Assembly (NCBI GenBank): GCA_965247455.1
Contig: CBDFHE010000018.1
Location: 620,001 to 684,000, forward strand
DNA length: 64,000 bases
From: JACZYA01 sp965247455
Lineage (GTDB): Bacteria; Acidobacteriota; Terriglobia; Acidiferrales; 2-02-FULL-67-57
Direction: 5' to 3'
Of this stretch, positions 54,472-62,536 are shown piece by piece. Made by a program: the position numbers and the translations under genes. Numbering within the stretch: the stretch's first letter is position 1; each line of letters starts with the position of its first letter. The notes beneath the pieces are model-generated. The model saw only the letters and a list, made by a program, of their open reading frames with translations, did no database searches and was not told the origin of the DNA.

Positions 54472-54512
54472 GCGGCGTTCCTTTGGATGCGGGTTCGGGC
54501 CGGGCCCCAGGC

Positions 54513-54707
54513 TTAGGCCGACTCGGCAGCGTGATTGTCGGCTGCGGGGGCGGGCTCGGTTTTGGGCTTGGGCTGGTCGGCCATGGCTTCCTGCCAGCCT
54601 TGGCGGAACGCTTCCGTCAGCGGCTGGGAAAACTCGGCCACGTCTTTGACAATGGCGCCGCAGGCCTTGCCGGCAAAGTGGGCCATTTCTTTCAACGGTT
54701 CGCTCAT
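54513..54707 (-). CDS. Small hydrophilic protein, unknown function
   Basis: 64 residues, amphipathic helix (MAHFAGKACGAIVKDVAEFS; LTEAFRQGWQEAMADQ) followed by a Pro/Ala/Glu-rich tail. The RBS GGGAGGGAGAAAACC precedes the ATG. It lies 41 bp upstream of the receiver gene on the same strand, which suggests co-expression. Confidence 0.6.
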   Translation of the reverse strand: MSEPLKEMAHFAGKACGAIVKDVAEFSQPLTEAFRQGWQEAMADQPKPKTEPAPAADNHAAESA

Positions 54708-55094
54708 GGTTTTCTCCCTCCCAGTGCATTGTACCGCTGCTGCGACTGGTTTGGAACCCTCCGTCCGGAAAGGGTGCTCCGCACCGGCTAATCTCACGCC
54801 CACAGAAGAACAGGGGGCGGGGGACCCTGGAGGGTTCCTCGCCGCTACGCGATGCCTTGCTTGCGGGTGCCCCCCGTAGGGGGATAAACTCCGCACCTCT
54901 TCCGGACGGGAAACAAGACAGCAGCCCAGCGCCAGCCCTGCCTCAGTCGAAGCAAGGCACGGTCAGGCCACTATCCCAGAAAAACATTTCACAGCCAGGC
55001 CACAATATTGAATACGAATCCCGCGCCGGCTAAGTTCCAACGCCGTCCGGCCGGTGGGATCAACGTGAACGCGCCGCGTCGCCACGACGGGCAA
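54708..55094. other. Repeat-containing gap
   Basis: Holds GCGGGTGCC...CACCTCTTCC fragments near 54868-54908 and a copy near 54757-54785. No gene is seen. Confidence 0.6.
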
Positions 55095-55565
55095 TCAGGA
55101 GAAGCGTTGGCCGGAGGAGGAGTCGCGCCCGCGGACGCGGTCGTAGGCGCTGATTTCGTTGGTGGTGCCGATGGACTCGTTGTAGAAGTTGGGGATGCCG
55201 AGCGCGGCCTTCAACTCGGCGTCGAAGCGGTGCAGGGTTTTCAGTTGCGCGGCCAGCGCCGGGCGGCGCGGCTCGTTGAAAGGCTCGTCGGTGGGCGGGC
55301 CCAGCAGCCAGAACTTCTGGTAGCCGGCGTCCCACAGCCGCCCGATCTCGCCTCGAATCAGGTAGCCCGGCGCTTGCGCCAGCCGCAGCGTCTCGTCGGG
55401 TTGTCGCTCGAACAGCGCCGCGCAGGTGTCCTTGAGCACGCGGATGCGCTCGGGGTTGCTGCCGATTACGGCGACTTCGAAGCTGGCGGCGCGCAGCCCA
55501 TCGAGCGTGCTGTTCTCGAAGGCTGTCTCCAGCAGCGGCTTGGGTGTTTCGGTTTGCCGAGCCAT
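55095..55565 (-). CDS. Conserved-looking hypothetical protein
   Basis: 156 residues starting MARQTETPKPLLETAFENST. Mixed alpha/beta composition with APGYLIRGEIGRLWDAGYQK and GIPNFYNESIGTTNEISAYD. No signal peptide or membrane segment. Family not recognised. The open frame extends upstream to 55664 but without sensible sequence, so the ATG at 55565 is chosen. Confidence 0.65.
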   Translation of the reverse strand: MARQTETPKPLLETAFENSTLDGLRAASFEVAVIGSNPERIRVLKDTCAALFERQPDETLRLAQAPGYLIRGEIGRLWDAGYQKFWLLGPPTDEPFNEPRRPALAAQLKTLHRFDAELKAALGIPNFYNESIGTTNEISAYDRVRGRDSSSGQRFS

Positions 55566-56159
55566 GGATTGCGCCAGTGTAGCCGAACGCCAACTCACCC
55601 GGCAAGCCAGCGCTGCCCTCTGCGCCGGGCGATGTGAGTCGCCCTCCGCTACGAGTAAGTGCACGGTGTGAGCAAGGAACTGTTCACCGCAGAGACCTGC
55701 CTACGGCAGGCCCGCCCGTGGCGGGCAGGCAGGCGCAGAGAGCGCAGAGGAAAACCGACAGCTCTCTGTGTCCTCAGTGTCTCTGTGGCTTTTTCCGCTT
55801 TGAGTTTCTGCTTGCTTTCCCACAATGTTCCCTCAGGCTGGGGCCCCCGCTGAGAAGCACGGGGCAGGCGGGGGCTCGTCCTGAAGACTTCAGCCCGAGG
55901 CGTCTGCCCGAAGGCTCGCCCTGAAGGGTTCACCCTGAAGGATTCACCCTGAAGGGCCACTGGGCTGGACAACAGAATTCACACCAGCCGCCCCGCCCTT
56001 CTTAGTCCAACTCGCTGGGCCAATGGCTGCTGCGGCTGGCCGTTGAGCAGCGCTTTCGTGTGGTTTGGCCGCACATCGGTTGACCTCCCCGTGCGCGTAT
56101 CCGTAGAATCAAGTAGCTGCTTCGGGTGCATCTAATTCTGTGAAGGGATTGGGGGGGCG
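55566..56159. other. Repeat-rich gap before the cysteine operon
   Basis: Contains the 38-bp nested palindrome at 55696-55733 within a GCAGAGA/CGCAGAG repeat. A compound of CTGAAGGGTTCACC-type direct repeats lies at about 55880-55965. No gene is seen. Confidence 0.7.
55696..55733 (+). repeat. Two nested 19-bp units (38 bp)
   Basis: The outer CCTGCCTACGGCAGGCAGG is split after its 15th base by CCCGCCCGTGGCGGGCAGG, which resembles the unit at 14222-14240. Confidence 0.82.
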
Positions 56160-57107
56160 TTGACACTGACGGGCAAAACCGGAATCGAGTTGCCGCTGGG
56201 CGTCTCGGTGGTCGAGCGCGTGGGCAAGACGCCGCTGCTGCGCTTGGCGCGGATGGGGCGCGAGTTCCCGCAGGTGGAGTTCTACCTCAAGGCGGAGTGG
56301 TTCAACCCCGGCGGCTCGGTCAAAGACCGCCCGGCGCTCAACATGATTCTGGAGGGTGAGCGCAGCGGCCAGCTCACGCCCGGCAAGATCATCCTGGACG
56401 CCACCTCCGGCAACACCGGCATCGCCTACGCCCTGGTGGGCGCCGCCCGCGGCTACCGGGTGCGGCTCTGCCTGCCGGCCAACGCCAGCCTGGAGCGCAA
56501 GCGAATTCTCAAGGCTTACGGGGCAGAGTTGATCCTGACCGACCCCGCCGAAGGCTCCGACGGCGCCATCCGCAAAGCCAGGGAACTCTACGCTCAGGAG
56601 CCCGCCACTTACTTCTACCCCGACCAGTACAACAACCCCGCCAACTGGCAGGCGCACTACAACGACACGGCGGTAGAAATCTGGGAGCAGACCGCCGGGC
56701 GCATCACGCACTTCATCGCCGGGCTCGGCACCAGCGGGACCTTCGTCGGCACCACCCGCCGCCTGAAGGAGTTCAACCCGCGTATTCGCTGCATCTCGTT
56801 TCAGCCCGACGGACCCTTCCACGGCCTGGAAGGCATGAAGCACATGGAGACCGCTATCGTGCCCGGCATCTACGACGCTGCGCTGGCCGACGAAGACTTG
56901 GCCGTGGCCACCGAGAATGCCTACCGCATGGTGAAGACAATGGCGCGCGAGGAGAGCCTGCTGGTGGGGGTCTCTTCGGGGGCGGCAATTTGGGTGGCGC
57001 TGGAGGTGGCTCGGCGCATTCCCCGAAGCGAAGGTGCGGTCATGGTCATCATATGCCCTGACAGCGCCGACAAGTATTTGAGCGAGCGCTTTTGGGACGA
57101 AGAGTGA
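56160..57107 (+). CDS. cysM: PLP-dependent cysteine synthase (CysM/CysK-like)
   Basis: 315 residues. The PLP lysine is Lys55 in NPGGSVKDRPALNMI; TSGNTG at 82-87 binds the phosphate, and GTSGTFVGTTRRLKE is typical. A TTG start at 56160 fits the N-terminus (MTLTGKTGIELPLG). As the first gene of a cluster with JAMM protease, sulfur carrier and E1-rhodanese, it probably uses a protein-bound thiocarboxylate (CysO type) rather than free sulfide. It contains VSSGAAIWVALEVARRI near the end. The O-phosphoserine-using subgroup is likely by context. Confidence 0.88.
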   Translation: MTLTGKTGIELPLGVSVVERVGKTPLLRLARMGREFPQVEFYLKAEWFNPGGSVKDRPALNMILEGERSGQLTPGKIILDATSGNTGIAYALVGAARGYRVRLCLPANASLERKRILKAYGAELILTDPAEGSDGAIRKARELYAQEPATYFYPDQYNNPANWQAHYNDTAVEIWEQTAGRITHFIAGLGTSGTFVGTTRRLKEFNPRIRCISFQPDGPFHGLEGMKHMETAIVPGIYDAALADEDLAVATENAYRMVKTMAREESLLVGVSSGAAIWVALEVARRIPRSEGAVMVIICPDSADKYLSERFWDEE

Positions 57108-57142
57108 TCCTAGGAGTCTCGGTCGTTTCACGGGAGGAAAAT

Positions 57143-57760
57143 ATGGCAAGGATTGCGGGCGCTGATCCCAGCAAAGGTGGTTTCTTTTCCAGTCTCTTCA
57201 CGCGGTTTACCTACCGGGCGGTGCGGAAGAAGCTAGGGAAGATCGTAATGCCGGTCCAGATCGTTGCGCATCACCCCAAGGTTCTGTGGGGGTACGTGCA
57301 GATGGAACTGTCGCTGGGCGGGAGCAAGTTGCTGAATACATCACTGAAGGACCTGGTTCAACTGCGCGCGGCTACGCTGATCGGTTGCCCGTTTTGAATT
57401 GACATTGGGTCTGCCGTCGGCAGACAGAACGGCTTGAGCGGAGAGAAAATTCGGGCCCTGCCGGACTATCAGGGAAGCTCCTCGTTTAGCGAGACGGAAA
57501 AGCTGGTCTTGCAGTACACCGACGGCATGACGGCCACTCCGGTGGAAGTGCCGGAGGACCTCTTTGCCCGGCTCAAGGAGAAATTCAACGAGGCCCAATT
57601 AGTGGAACTTACCTCGACGATTGCGTGGGAGAATTACCGCGCTCGGTTCGACCACGCCTTGGAGATTGAAAGTGAGGGGTTCAGTGAAGGGAGTTACTGC
57701 GCCGTTCCGGTGCGGCCCACGGGGCAGCCGGAGCTGGCCGGCACCCAAGCTGAGCGTTGA
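57143..57760 (+). CDS. AhpD/CMD-family protein with in-frame TGA (probable selenoprotein, CxxU)
   Basis: From the ATG at 57143 (RBS GGGAGG) the frame runs 84 codons, meets TGA at 57395-57397, then stays open in the same frame to a normal stop at 57758-57760, total 205 residues with position 85 at the TGA. Around it the product reads LRAATLIGCPF-U-IDIGSAVGRQNGLSGEKIRAL. Family members have CPFC here, so the TGA replaces the second redox Cys. Later family sequence (VELTSTIAWENYRARFDHAL) is intact. A perfect 7-bp hairpin starts 11 bases after the TGA. The family is known to include CxxU selenoproteins in other bacteria. A sequencing error or nonsense mutation is the alternative. Confidence 0.82.
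57409..57425 (+). promoter_or_regulatory. Candidate bacterial SECIS hairpin
   Basis: GTCTGCC / GGCAGAC form a 7-bp stem closing a GTC loop; the loop begins 18 nt after the TGA and its first base is G, as bacterial SECIS models require. Confidence 0.65.
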
Positions 57761-57940
57761 TTGCGTGGGCCTAATTGCTGCTCTCTGGGAGGCGAGAGGG
57801 GTAGCAAAAGGGCCTGAAATAGACATGAAAATGAAACTAGTTTCTGCGGGAAAGGGGTTGGGTTTTCAGGAGGTTAGGCGAGAAGAGGAAGTAAGTACCC
57901 CCCTGGGAGGTAGAGGGCGGCCGGAACTTTGGCGGAAACG

Positions 57941-58384
57941 ATGAAATTGGAGATCAGTGACGCGCTGCTGGAGGAGATTCGCGGGCACGGAGCGCGCGCC
58001 TATCCGCACGAGTGTTGCGGCGCGCTGCTGGGCGTGTTGACGGACGACGGCGGTAAGGCCGTGCGGGCGCTGCTGCCGCTGGACAATCGCCGCGAGGACG
58101 AAGCTGCCCGCGCGCGCTTCCTGGTCACCGCCGATGACTACCGCGCCACCGAAAAGTCCGCTCGCGCGCGGGGGTTAGAGATTGTGGGCTTCTACCACTC
58201 GCATCCCGACCACCCCGCGCGCCCGTCGGAATACGACCGCGAGCATGCGCTGCCGTGGTATTCTTATATCATCGTTCGCGTTCAGGGGGGCGCAGCGCAG
58301 GAAGCCACCAACTGGGTGCTGGCGGAAGACCGCAGCCGCTTTCTCTCTGAACCCATGCGGCGGCCTGTGGCGGCGCCCGAATAA
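57941..58384 (+). CDS. JAMM/MPN+ metallopeptidase (Mec/QbsD-like)
   Basis: 147 residues. The metal site is complete: Glu24 in HECCG and the motif H86-x-H88-x7-S96-x2-D99 (HSHPDHPARPSEYD). Such enzymes trim the C-terminus of MoaD/ThiS-like sulfur carriers or release cysteine from CysO-cysteine. The sulfur carrier encoded 139 bp downstream ends in Gly-Gly-Cys and is the obvious substrate. ATG 57941 is preferred over a TTG four codons earlier. Confidence 0.88.
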   Translation: MKLEISDALLEEIRGHGARAYPHECCGALLGVLTDDGGKAVRALLPLDNRREDEAARARFLVTADDYRATEKSARARGLEIVGFYHSHPDHPARPSEYDREHALPWYSYIIVRVQGGAAQEATNWVLAEDRSRFLSEPMRRPVAAPE

Positions 58385-58391
58385 GGGTATC

Positions 58392-58467
58392 GTTCAGGGC
58401 ACGGGCTTCTGCCCGTGGCCCCCAGCGGCCTGCTTGCGGTAGGCAGGCGGAAGCCGCTGGGCTGAAC
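58392..58467. repeat. GTTCAG-type double hairpin with a 19-mer (copy 1)
   Basis: GTTCAG...GCTGAAC ends enclose CACGGGC/GCCCGTG and CAGCGG/CCGCTG hairpins. The 19-mer CCTGCTTGCGGTAGGCAGG is at 58429-58447. Confidence 0.8.
58429..58447 (+). repeat. 19-bp dispersed palindrome inside the GTTCAG element
   Basis: It interrupts CAGCGG/CGGAAGCCGCTG; the empty site is 58883/58884. Confidence 0.85.
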
Positions 58468-58523
58468 TCGGATGAGGGTTTGGCACTCAGCGATCAAGGA
58501 CAAAGCTAGAAAGTGAACAAACG

Positions 58524-58799
58524 ATGCCGAAAGTAATTATTCCCACGCCGCTGCGGCAGTACGCCGGTAAGCAGGAGGCGATCGACCTGCAAGCTAAAAC
58601 TATCGGTGAACTGCTGACGGAGCTCACCACTCAGCACAGCGACCTGCGCCGCCATCTCTACACCGACGACGGCAAGCTGCGCAGCTTCGTCAACGTCTAT
58701 CTCAACGACGAGGACATCCGCTTCCTGCAAAAGGAAAACACCCCGGTACAGGAGAGCGACGTGGTCAGCATTGTGCCCTCCATCGCCGGCGGGTGCTAG
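58524..58799 (+). CDS. MoaD/ThiS-family sulfur carrier ending GGC (CysO-like)
   Basis: 91 residues with a beta-grasp fold pattern: KVIIPTPLRQYAGKQEAIDL, LLTELTTQHSDLRRHLYTDD and VVSIVPSIAGGC at the end. Sulfur carriers normally end in Gly-Gly, which is adenylated and thiocarboxylated; here a Cys follows. QbsE-like carriers end GGCF and are trimmed by a JAMM protease, which fits the upstream gene. Together with cysM and the E1-rhodanese it probably forms a CysO-type cysteine pathway. A molybdopterin role cannot be excluded. Confidence 0.87.
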   Translation: MPKVIIPTPLRQYAGKQEAIDLQAKTIGELLTELTTQHSDLRRHLYTDDGKLRSFVNVYLNDEDIRFLQKENTPVQESDVVSIVPSIAGGC

Positions 58800-58846
58800 T
58801 CTGGGTTCATGGAAGAACGGAATTGCAGGCAGTAAAACAAATTATT

Positions 58847-58903
58847 GTTCAGTCCACGGGCTTCTGCCCGTGGGACTCAGCGGCGGAAGCCGCTGGGCTG
58901 AAC
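58847..58903. repeat. GTTCAG-type double hairpin (copy 2, no 19-mer)
   Basis: Same as 58392-58467 but lacking the 19-mer; it lies between the carrier and the E1-rhodanese genes. Confidence 0.82.
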
Positions 58904-58923
58904 GTCCTTGGGGAGTGAAGGTA

Positions 58924-60117
58924 ATGAGCAAGGAAACCGCAATTAAGAATCACGAGACAACCGAGGCTGGTGCGCCGGCGCTCTCGCAGCAGGAAATCCT
59001 CCGGTACAGCCGCCACCTGATCATGCCTGAAGTCGGTATGGAGGGGCAGTTGAAGCTCAAGGCCGCTAAGGTGCTGCTGATCGGCACCGGCGGGCTGGGC
59101 GCGCCGCTGGGCCTCTACCTGGCCGCCGCCGGCGTGGGCCGACTGGGCTTGGTGGACTTCGACGTGGTGGACTTCACCAACCTGCAACGGCAGGTGACCT
59201 TCACCACCCAGGACGTGGGCAAGCGCAAGATCGAAGCCGCCCGCGACCGCTTGCAGGGCCTTAACCCCGAAATCCAGATCGACACCCACGAAGCCAAGCT
59301 CACGAGCGAAAACGCGCTCACCATCCTGCGCGACTACGACATCATCGTGGACGGCACCGACAACTTCCCCACCCGCTATCTGGTCAACGACGCCTGCGTG
59401 CTGCTGGGCAAGCCCAACGTCTATGGCAGCATCTTCCGCTTCGAAGGCCAAGCCACCGTCTTCGCGCTCGACGACGGCCCCTGCTACCGCTGCCTCTATC
59501 CAGAGCCGCCCCCGCCGGGGCTGGTGCCGAGTTGCGCCGAAGGCGGTGTGCTGGGCGTGCTGCCGGGCATTGTGGGCTCGATTCAGGGCAATGAGACCAT
59601 CAAGCTCATCATCGGCCGGGGCGAGAGCCTCAAGGGGCGGCTGCTGATCTTCGACGCGCTCAAGATGAAGTTCCGCGAGCTGCGCCTGCGCAAGAATCCC
59701 GACTGCCCCCTCTGCGGCACGCGTCGCACCGTTACCAAGCTGATTGACTACGAGGAGTTCTGCGGCCTGCGCGGACAGGAAGCGCCGCAGCCCGCCGCGC
59801 AGGTGCCGGAGATGGAGCCGGTGGAGTTGAAGCGCAAGCTCGACGCCGGCGAGGACGTCTTTATTCTCGATGTGCGTGAGCCGCACGAGTACCAGATTTG
59901 CCACCTGAACGGGCACCTGATCCCGCTCGGCGACTTGCCCAAGCGGGTCAGCGAGTTGGACTCGGCCCGCACCATCGTCGCCCACTGCCGCTCCGGGATG
60001 CGCTCGGCGCAGGCGGTGGAATTCCTCCGCACCGCCGGCTTCCGGAAAGTGTGGAACCTGAAGGGCGGCATCCTGGCTTGGTCCGACACGGTGGACCCCT
60101 CCGTGCCCAAGTACTAG
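58924..60117 (+). CDS. moeZ: MoeZ/MoeB-like E1 adenylyltransferase fused to rhodanese
   Basis: 397 residues. Domain 1 (residues 20-275) has the ThiF/MoeB fold with GTGGLG at 54-59, DNFPTRYLVNDACV and two CxxC zinc pairs (CYRCLYP and CPLCGTR). Domain 2 (from about 290) is a rhodanese with the active Cys at about 355 in AHCRSGMRS. It adenylates the sulfur carrier C-terminus and transfers sulfur from the rhodanese persulfide. ATG 58924 follows GGAG; upstream sequence is the GTTCAG repeat. Confidence 0.92.
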   Translation: MSKETAIKNHETTEAGAPALSQQEILRYSRHLIMPEVGMEGQLKLKAAKVLLIGTGGLGAPLGLYLAAAGVGRLGLVDFDVVDFTNLQRQVTFTTQDVGKRKIEAARDRLQGLNPEIQIDTHEAKLTSENALTILRDYDIIVDGTDNFPTRYLVNDACVLLGKPNVYGSIFRFEGQATVFALDDGPCYRCLYPEPPPPGLVPSCAEGGVLGVLPGIVGSIQGNETIKLIIGRGESLKGRLLIFDALKMKFRELRLRKNPDCPLCGTRRTVTKLIDYEEFCGLRGQEAPQPAAQVPEMEPVELKRKLDAGEDVFILDVREPHEYQICHLNGHLIPLGDLPKRVSELDSARTIVAHCRSGMRSAQAVEFLRTAGFRKVWNLKGGILAWSDTVDPSVPKY

Positions 60118-60345
60118 CCGCGCTGGGTGCACCCGCGCTGTCGCAGACAAGAATGTCTGCGCCACCAAGAACTCTGCAAAAAAGAAAAGACAGTTCGGAA
60201 GAGGTGCGGAGTTTATCCCCGTACGGGGGCACCCGCGCGGGGTCCCAATCAACCAATGAACCGATCAACCAAAGAACAAATCCGCAGGAAGCTTATGCAG
60301 CGCAGTGGCATTGGGGCGTGTTTCGCTCTGGTTGTGCGGCGGTTG
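60118..60345. other. Spacer with repeat fragments
   Basis: Includes TCGGAAGAGGTGCGGAGTTT then ATCCCCG...GGGGCACCCGC at about 60191-60235, repeated near 62480-62521. No gene is seen. Confidence 0.55.
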
Positions 60346-60546
60346 CTAGGCGCGGCTCGGTCCGCCCAGCAGGCGAGCCGGGAGCGTAATGATGGCCCGC
60401 AGCAGATCGAGCACGCCGCCCACTGCAATCCCCACAAGGCGGAACGGAATCAGCAGAACCCAGACCACCGGGTAGAGCAGCAGCGCCAGCAGCGCCGCCG
60501 GCCAGTAGAGCACCAGCAAGATGCACCAAAGCAGGAACTTGGTCAT
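60346..60546 (-). CDS. Small membrane protein, unknown function
   Basis: 66 residues with two hydrophobic stretches (FLLWCILLVLYWPAALLALL and VVWVLLIPFRLVGIAVGGVL) and an Arg-containing tail. GGAGGCTATTGG upstream of the ATG is a good ribosome site. Conserved small membrane proteins of this type exist but I do not know a family. Confidence 0.6.
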   Translation of the reverse strand: MTKFLLWCILLVLYWPAALLALLLYPVVWVLLIPFRLVGIAVGGVLDLLRAIITLPARLLGGPSRA

Positions 60547-60610
60547 ACCAATAGCCTCCGGGTCTATTCTTCCCTACGCAGGACTCTCCCGCAAGGTTCC
60601 GCTGAATCTG

Positions 60611-60814
60611 GTAGTGTCCTAGTTTGGGCGATTGCGAACTCGCTCCCAATTCACACCGAGCCCTGCGGCCCTTCAGGGCGAGCCCTCGGGCAGAAGCCTC
60701 GGGCTGAAGCCTTCAGGACGAGCCCCCGCCTGCCTACCGCAGAGGCAGGCCGCAGGGATTCTTGCGTCCCCCAGGCAGGGGCCTGGGGGCTCGGTGCGAA
60801 ATTAGGACGCTATC
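60611..60814 (+). repeat. GTAGTG-type element, family A copy 4 with nested inserts
   Basis: Same ends as family A copy 1 but 204 bp long. Extra material includes a CTTCAGGGCGAGC... compound and a 21-bp palindrome at 60729-60749 (CCTGCCTACCGC, AG, AGGCAGG). Confidence 0.8.
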
Positions 60815-60864
60815 CCAAATCTCCGGCCCTGCCGGCCTTTTCTACTCCGTGCGGTGGGAGGGAG

Positions 60865-61035
60865 CGGATCAATTTGTCCAGCCCGGCGGCCCCAGCCTGC
60901 CTACCGCAGGCAGGCCGCTGGGAAAGGGACACATTCCCGGTGGCAGGGGCCCTTCGGCTGTGCTCAGGACAGGCCACCGGGTTGGACGTGAGAGGGACGA
61001 GCAGCTAAATCGAAAGACCGGCAAGCGATTGACTT
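60865..61035 (+). repeat. Family C element with 19-mer and 24-mer inserts, degenerate ends
   Basis: Compared with 40499-40636 it carries the 19-mer at 60896-60914 (between CCCCAG and CCGCTGGG) and the 24-mer at 60951-60974. The outer ends have diverged. Confidence 0.75.
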
Positions 61036-61057
61036 GTTGCGCGCGCCGCTCTACCAT
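61029..61057 (+). promoter_or_regulatory. Possible promoter of gltA
   Basis: TTGACT and TACCAT separated by 17 bp, 78 bp before the gltA start; the -35 box overlaps the end of the repeat. Confidence 0.4.
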
Positions 61058-61135
61058 TTAGGTTGGGGGGTGTGCTGCTACAGTCCGCGGTTGCCTCGCC
61101 AGGAAGAGTGAAGTGATAAAAGTGAGGATACCCCG

Positions 61136-62449
61136 ATGGGCAAGAACACGCTGAGCATCACCGACAACCGCACCGGCAAGACCTACGAAGTCGAAGTCAC
61201 CGACGGCACCATCCGGGCGATGGACCTGCGCCAGATCAAAGTTTCCGACGGCGACTTTGGCGTGATGGGCTACGACCCGGCCTTCACCAACACCGCCTCC
61301 TGCCGCAGCCGGATCACTTTCATTGACGGCGAGAAGGGCATCCTCCAGTACCGCGGCTACCCCATCGAGCAACTGGCAGAGCAGAGCACTTTTCCGGAAA
61401 CCGCCTACCTGCTCATTCACGGCGAGCTGCCCACGCAGCCGCAACTGGACGACTGGGTGGAGAGCATCACTCACCACACTTTTATCCACGAGAACATCCG
61501 CAAGCTGCTGGAAGGCTTCCGCTACGACGCCCACCCGATGGGGATGCTGGTCAGCCTGCTGGGGGCGCTCTCCACCTTTTATCCGGATGCCAAGAACATC
61601 CGCGACCCGGAGGTGCGCAAGCATCAAATCCATCGCCTGATCGCCAAGACCCCCACCCTGGCAGCTTTTGCTTACCGGCACAGCCGCGGCCTGCCGCTGG
61701 CCTATCCCGATAATGAGCTCAGCTACGCCGGCAACTTCCTCAACATGCTCTGGAAGATGAGCGAGGTGAAATTCAAGCCCCACCCGGTGCTGGAGAAAGC
61801 GCTGGACGTATTGTTCATCCTGCACGGCGACCACGAACAGAATTGCAGCACCAGCGCCATGCGCGGCGTGGGCAGCTCGGAAGCTGACCCCTTCTGCGCG
61901 GCCGCTGCTGCTGCCGCCGCTCTCTACGGGCCTCTGCACGGCGGCGCCAACGAGCAGGTGTTGCGGATGCTGGCGGAGATCGGCACTGTCAAGAACGTGC
62001 CTGCTTACGTCGAGCGGGTGAAGAAGGGCGAGTTTCGCTTAATGGGTTTCGGCCACCGCGTCTACAAGAACTACGACCCGCGCGCTCTCATCATCAAGCG
62101 CATCGCCGACGAGGTGTTCGAGGTCACCGGACGCAACCCGCTGCTCGACATTGCCCTGGCTCTGGAGAAAATCGCCCTGGAGGACGACTACTTCGTTAAG
62201 CGCCGACTCTATCCCAACGTGGATTTCTACAGCGGCATCATCTACCAGGCCATGGGCTTCCCGGTCGAGATGTATCCGGTGCTGTTCGCCTTGGGGCGCA
62301 TGCCGGGTTGGCTGGCGCAGTGGGAGGAGATGCTGGAAGACAAGGAGCAGAAGATCGCCCGCCCCCGCCAGATTTACACCGGGCACGCCAAGCGCGACTA
62401 CGTGCCGCTGGCCAAGCGCGTCCCCGCCCCCGCCCGAGCCGCCAGCTAG
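61136..62449 (+). CDS. gltA: Citrate synthase
   Basis: 437 residues, the hexameric type-II size class. Visible motifs are LHGDHEQNCSTSAMR, YGPLHGGANEQVLRML and MGFGHRVYKNYDPRALIIKR, with the catalytic His and Asp residues of the family. The N-terminal beta-type segment (KTYEVEVTDGTIRAMDLRQI) is typical of bacterial gltA. An RBS AGTGAGGATACCCCG precedes the ATG. It stands alone and links to the ETF genes in central metabolism only by function. Confidence 0.95.
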   Translation: MGKNTLSITDNRTGKTYEVEVTDGTIRAMDLRQIKVSDGDFGVMGYDPAFTNTASCRSRITFIDGEKGILQYRGYPIEQLAEQSTFPETAYLLIHGELPTQPQLDDWVESITHHTFIHENIRKLLEGFRYDAHPMGMLVSLLGALSTFYPDAKNIRDPEVRKHQIHRLIAKTPTLAAFAYRHSRGLPLAYPDNELSYAGNFLNMLWKMSEVKFKPHPVLEKALDVLFILHGDHEQNCSTSAMRGVGSSEADPFCAAAAAAAALYGPLHGGANEQVLRMLAEIGTVKNVPAYVERVKKGEFRLMGFGHRVYKNYDPRALIIKRIADEVFEVTGRNPLLDIALALEKIALEDDYFVKRRLYPNVDFYSGIIYQAMGFPVEMYPVLFALGRMPGWLAQWEEMLEDKEQKIARPRQIYTGHAKRDYVPLAKRVPAPARAAS

Positions 62450-62536
62450 CCGCGTATTTCCTTCTGCAAATTTAGTCAGTTTGGAAGGGGGGCGGGGTTT
62501 ATCCCTGTACGGGGGCACCCGCTTCGGACGCCTTGG

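Noticed and set aside
56109..57149. Minus-strand open frame opposite the cysteine synthase
   Set aside because: Shadow of a recognised PLP enzyme; no motif of its own.
57395..57397. Simple frameshift between two halves of the AhpD-like gene
   Set aside because: The two halves are in the same frame; only the TGA codon separates them.
57621..57944. Open frame between the AhpD-like gene and the JAMM gene
   Set aside because: Overlaps the end of the AhpD-like gene in another frame and has no recognisable sequence; the 57761-57940 gap is treated as non-coding.
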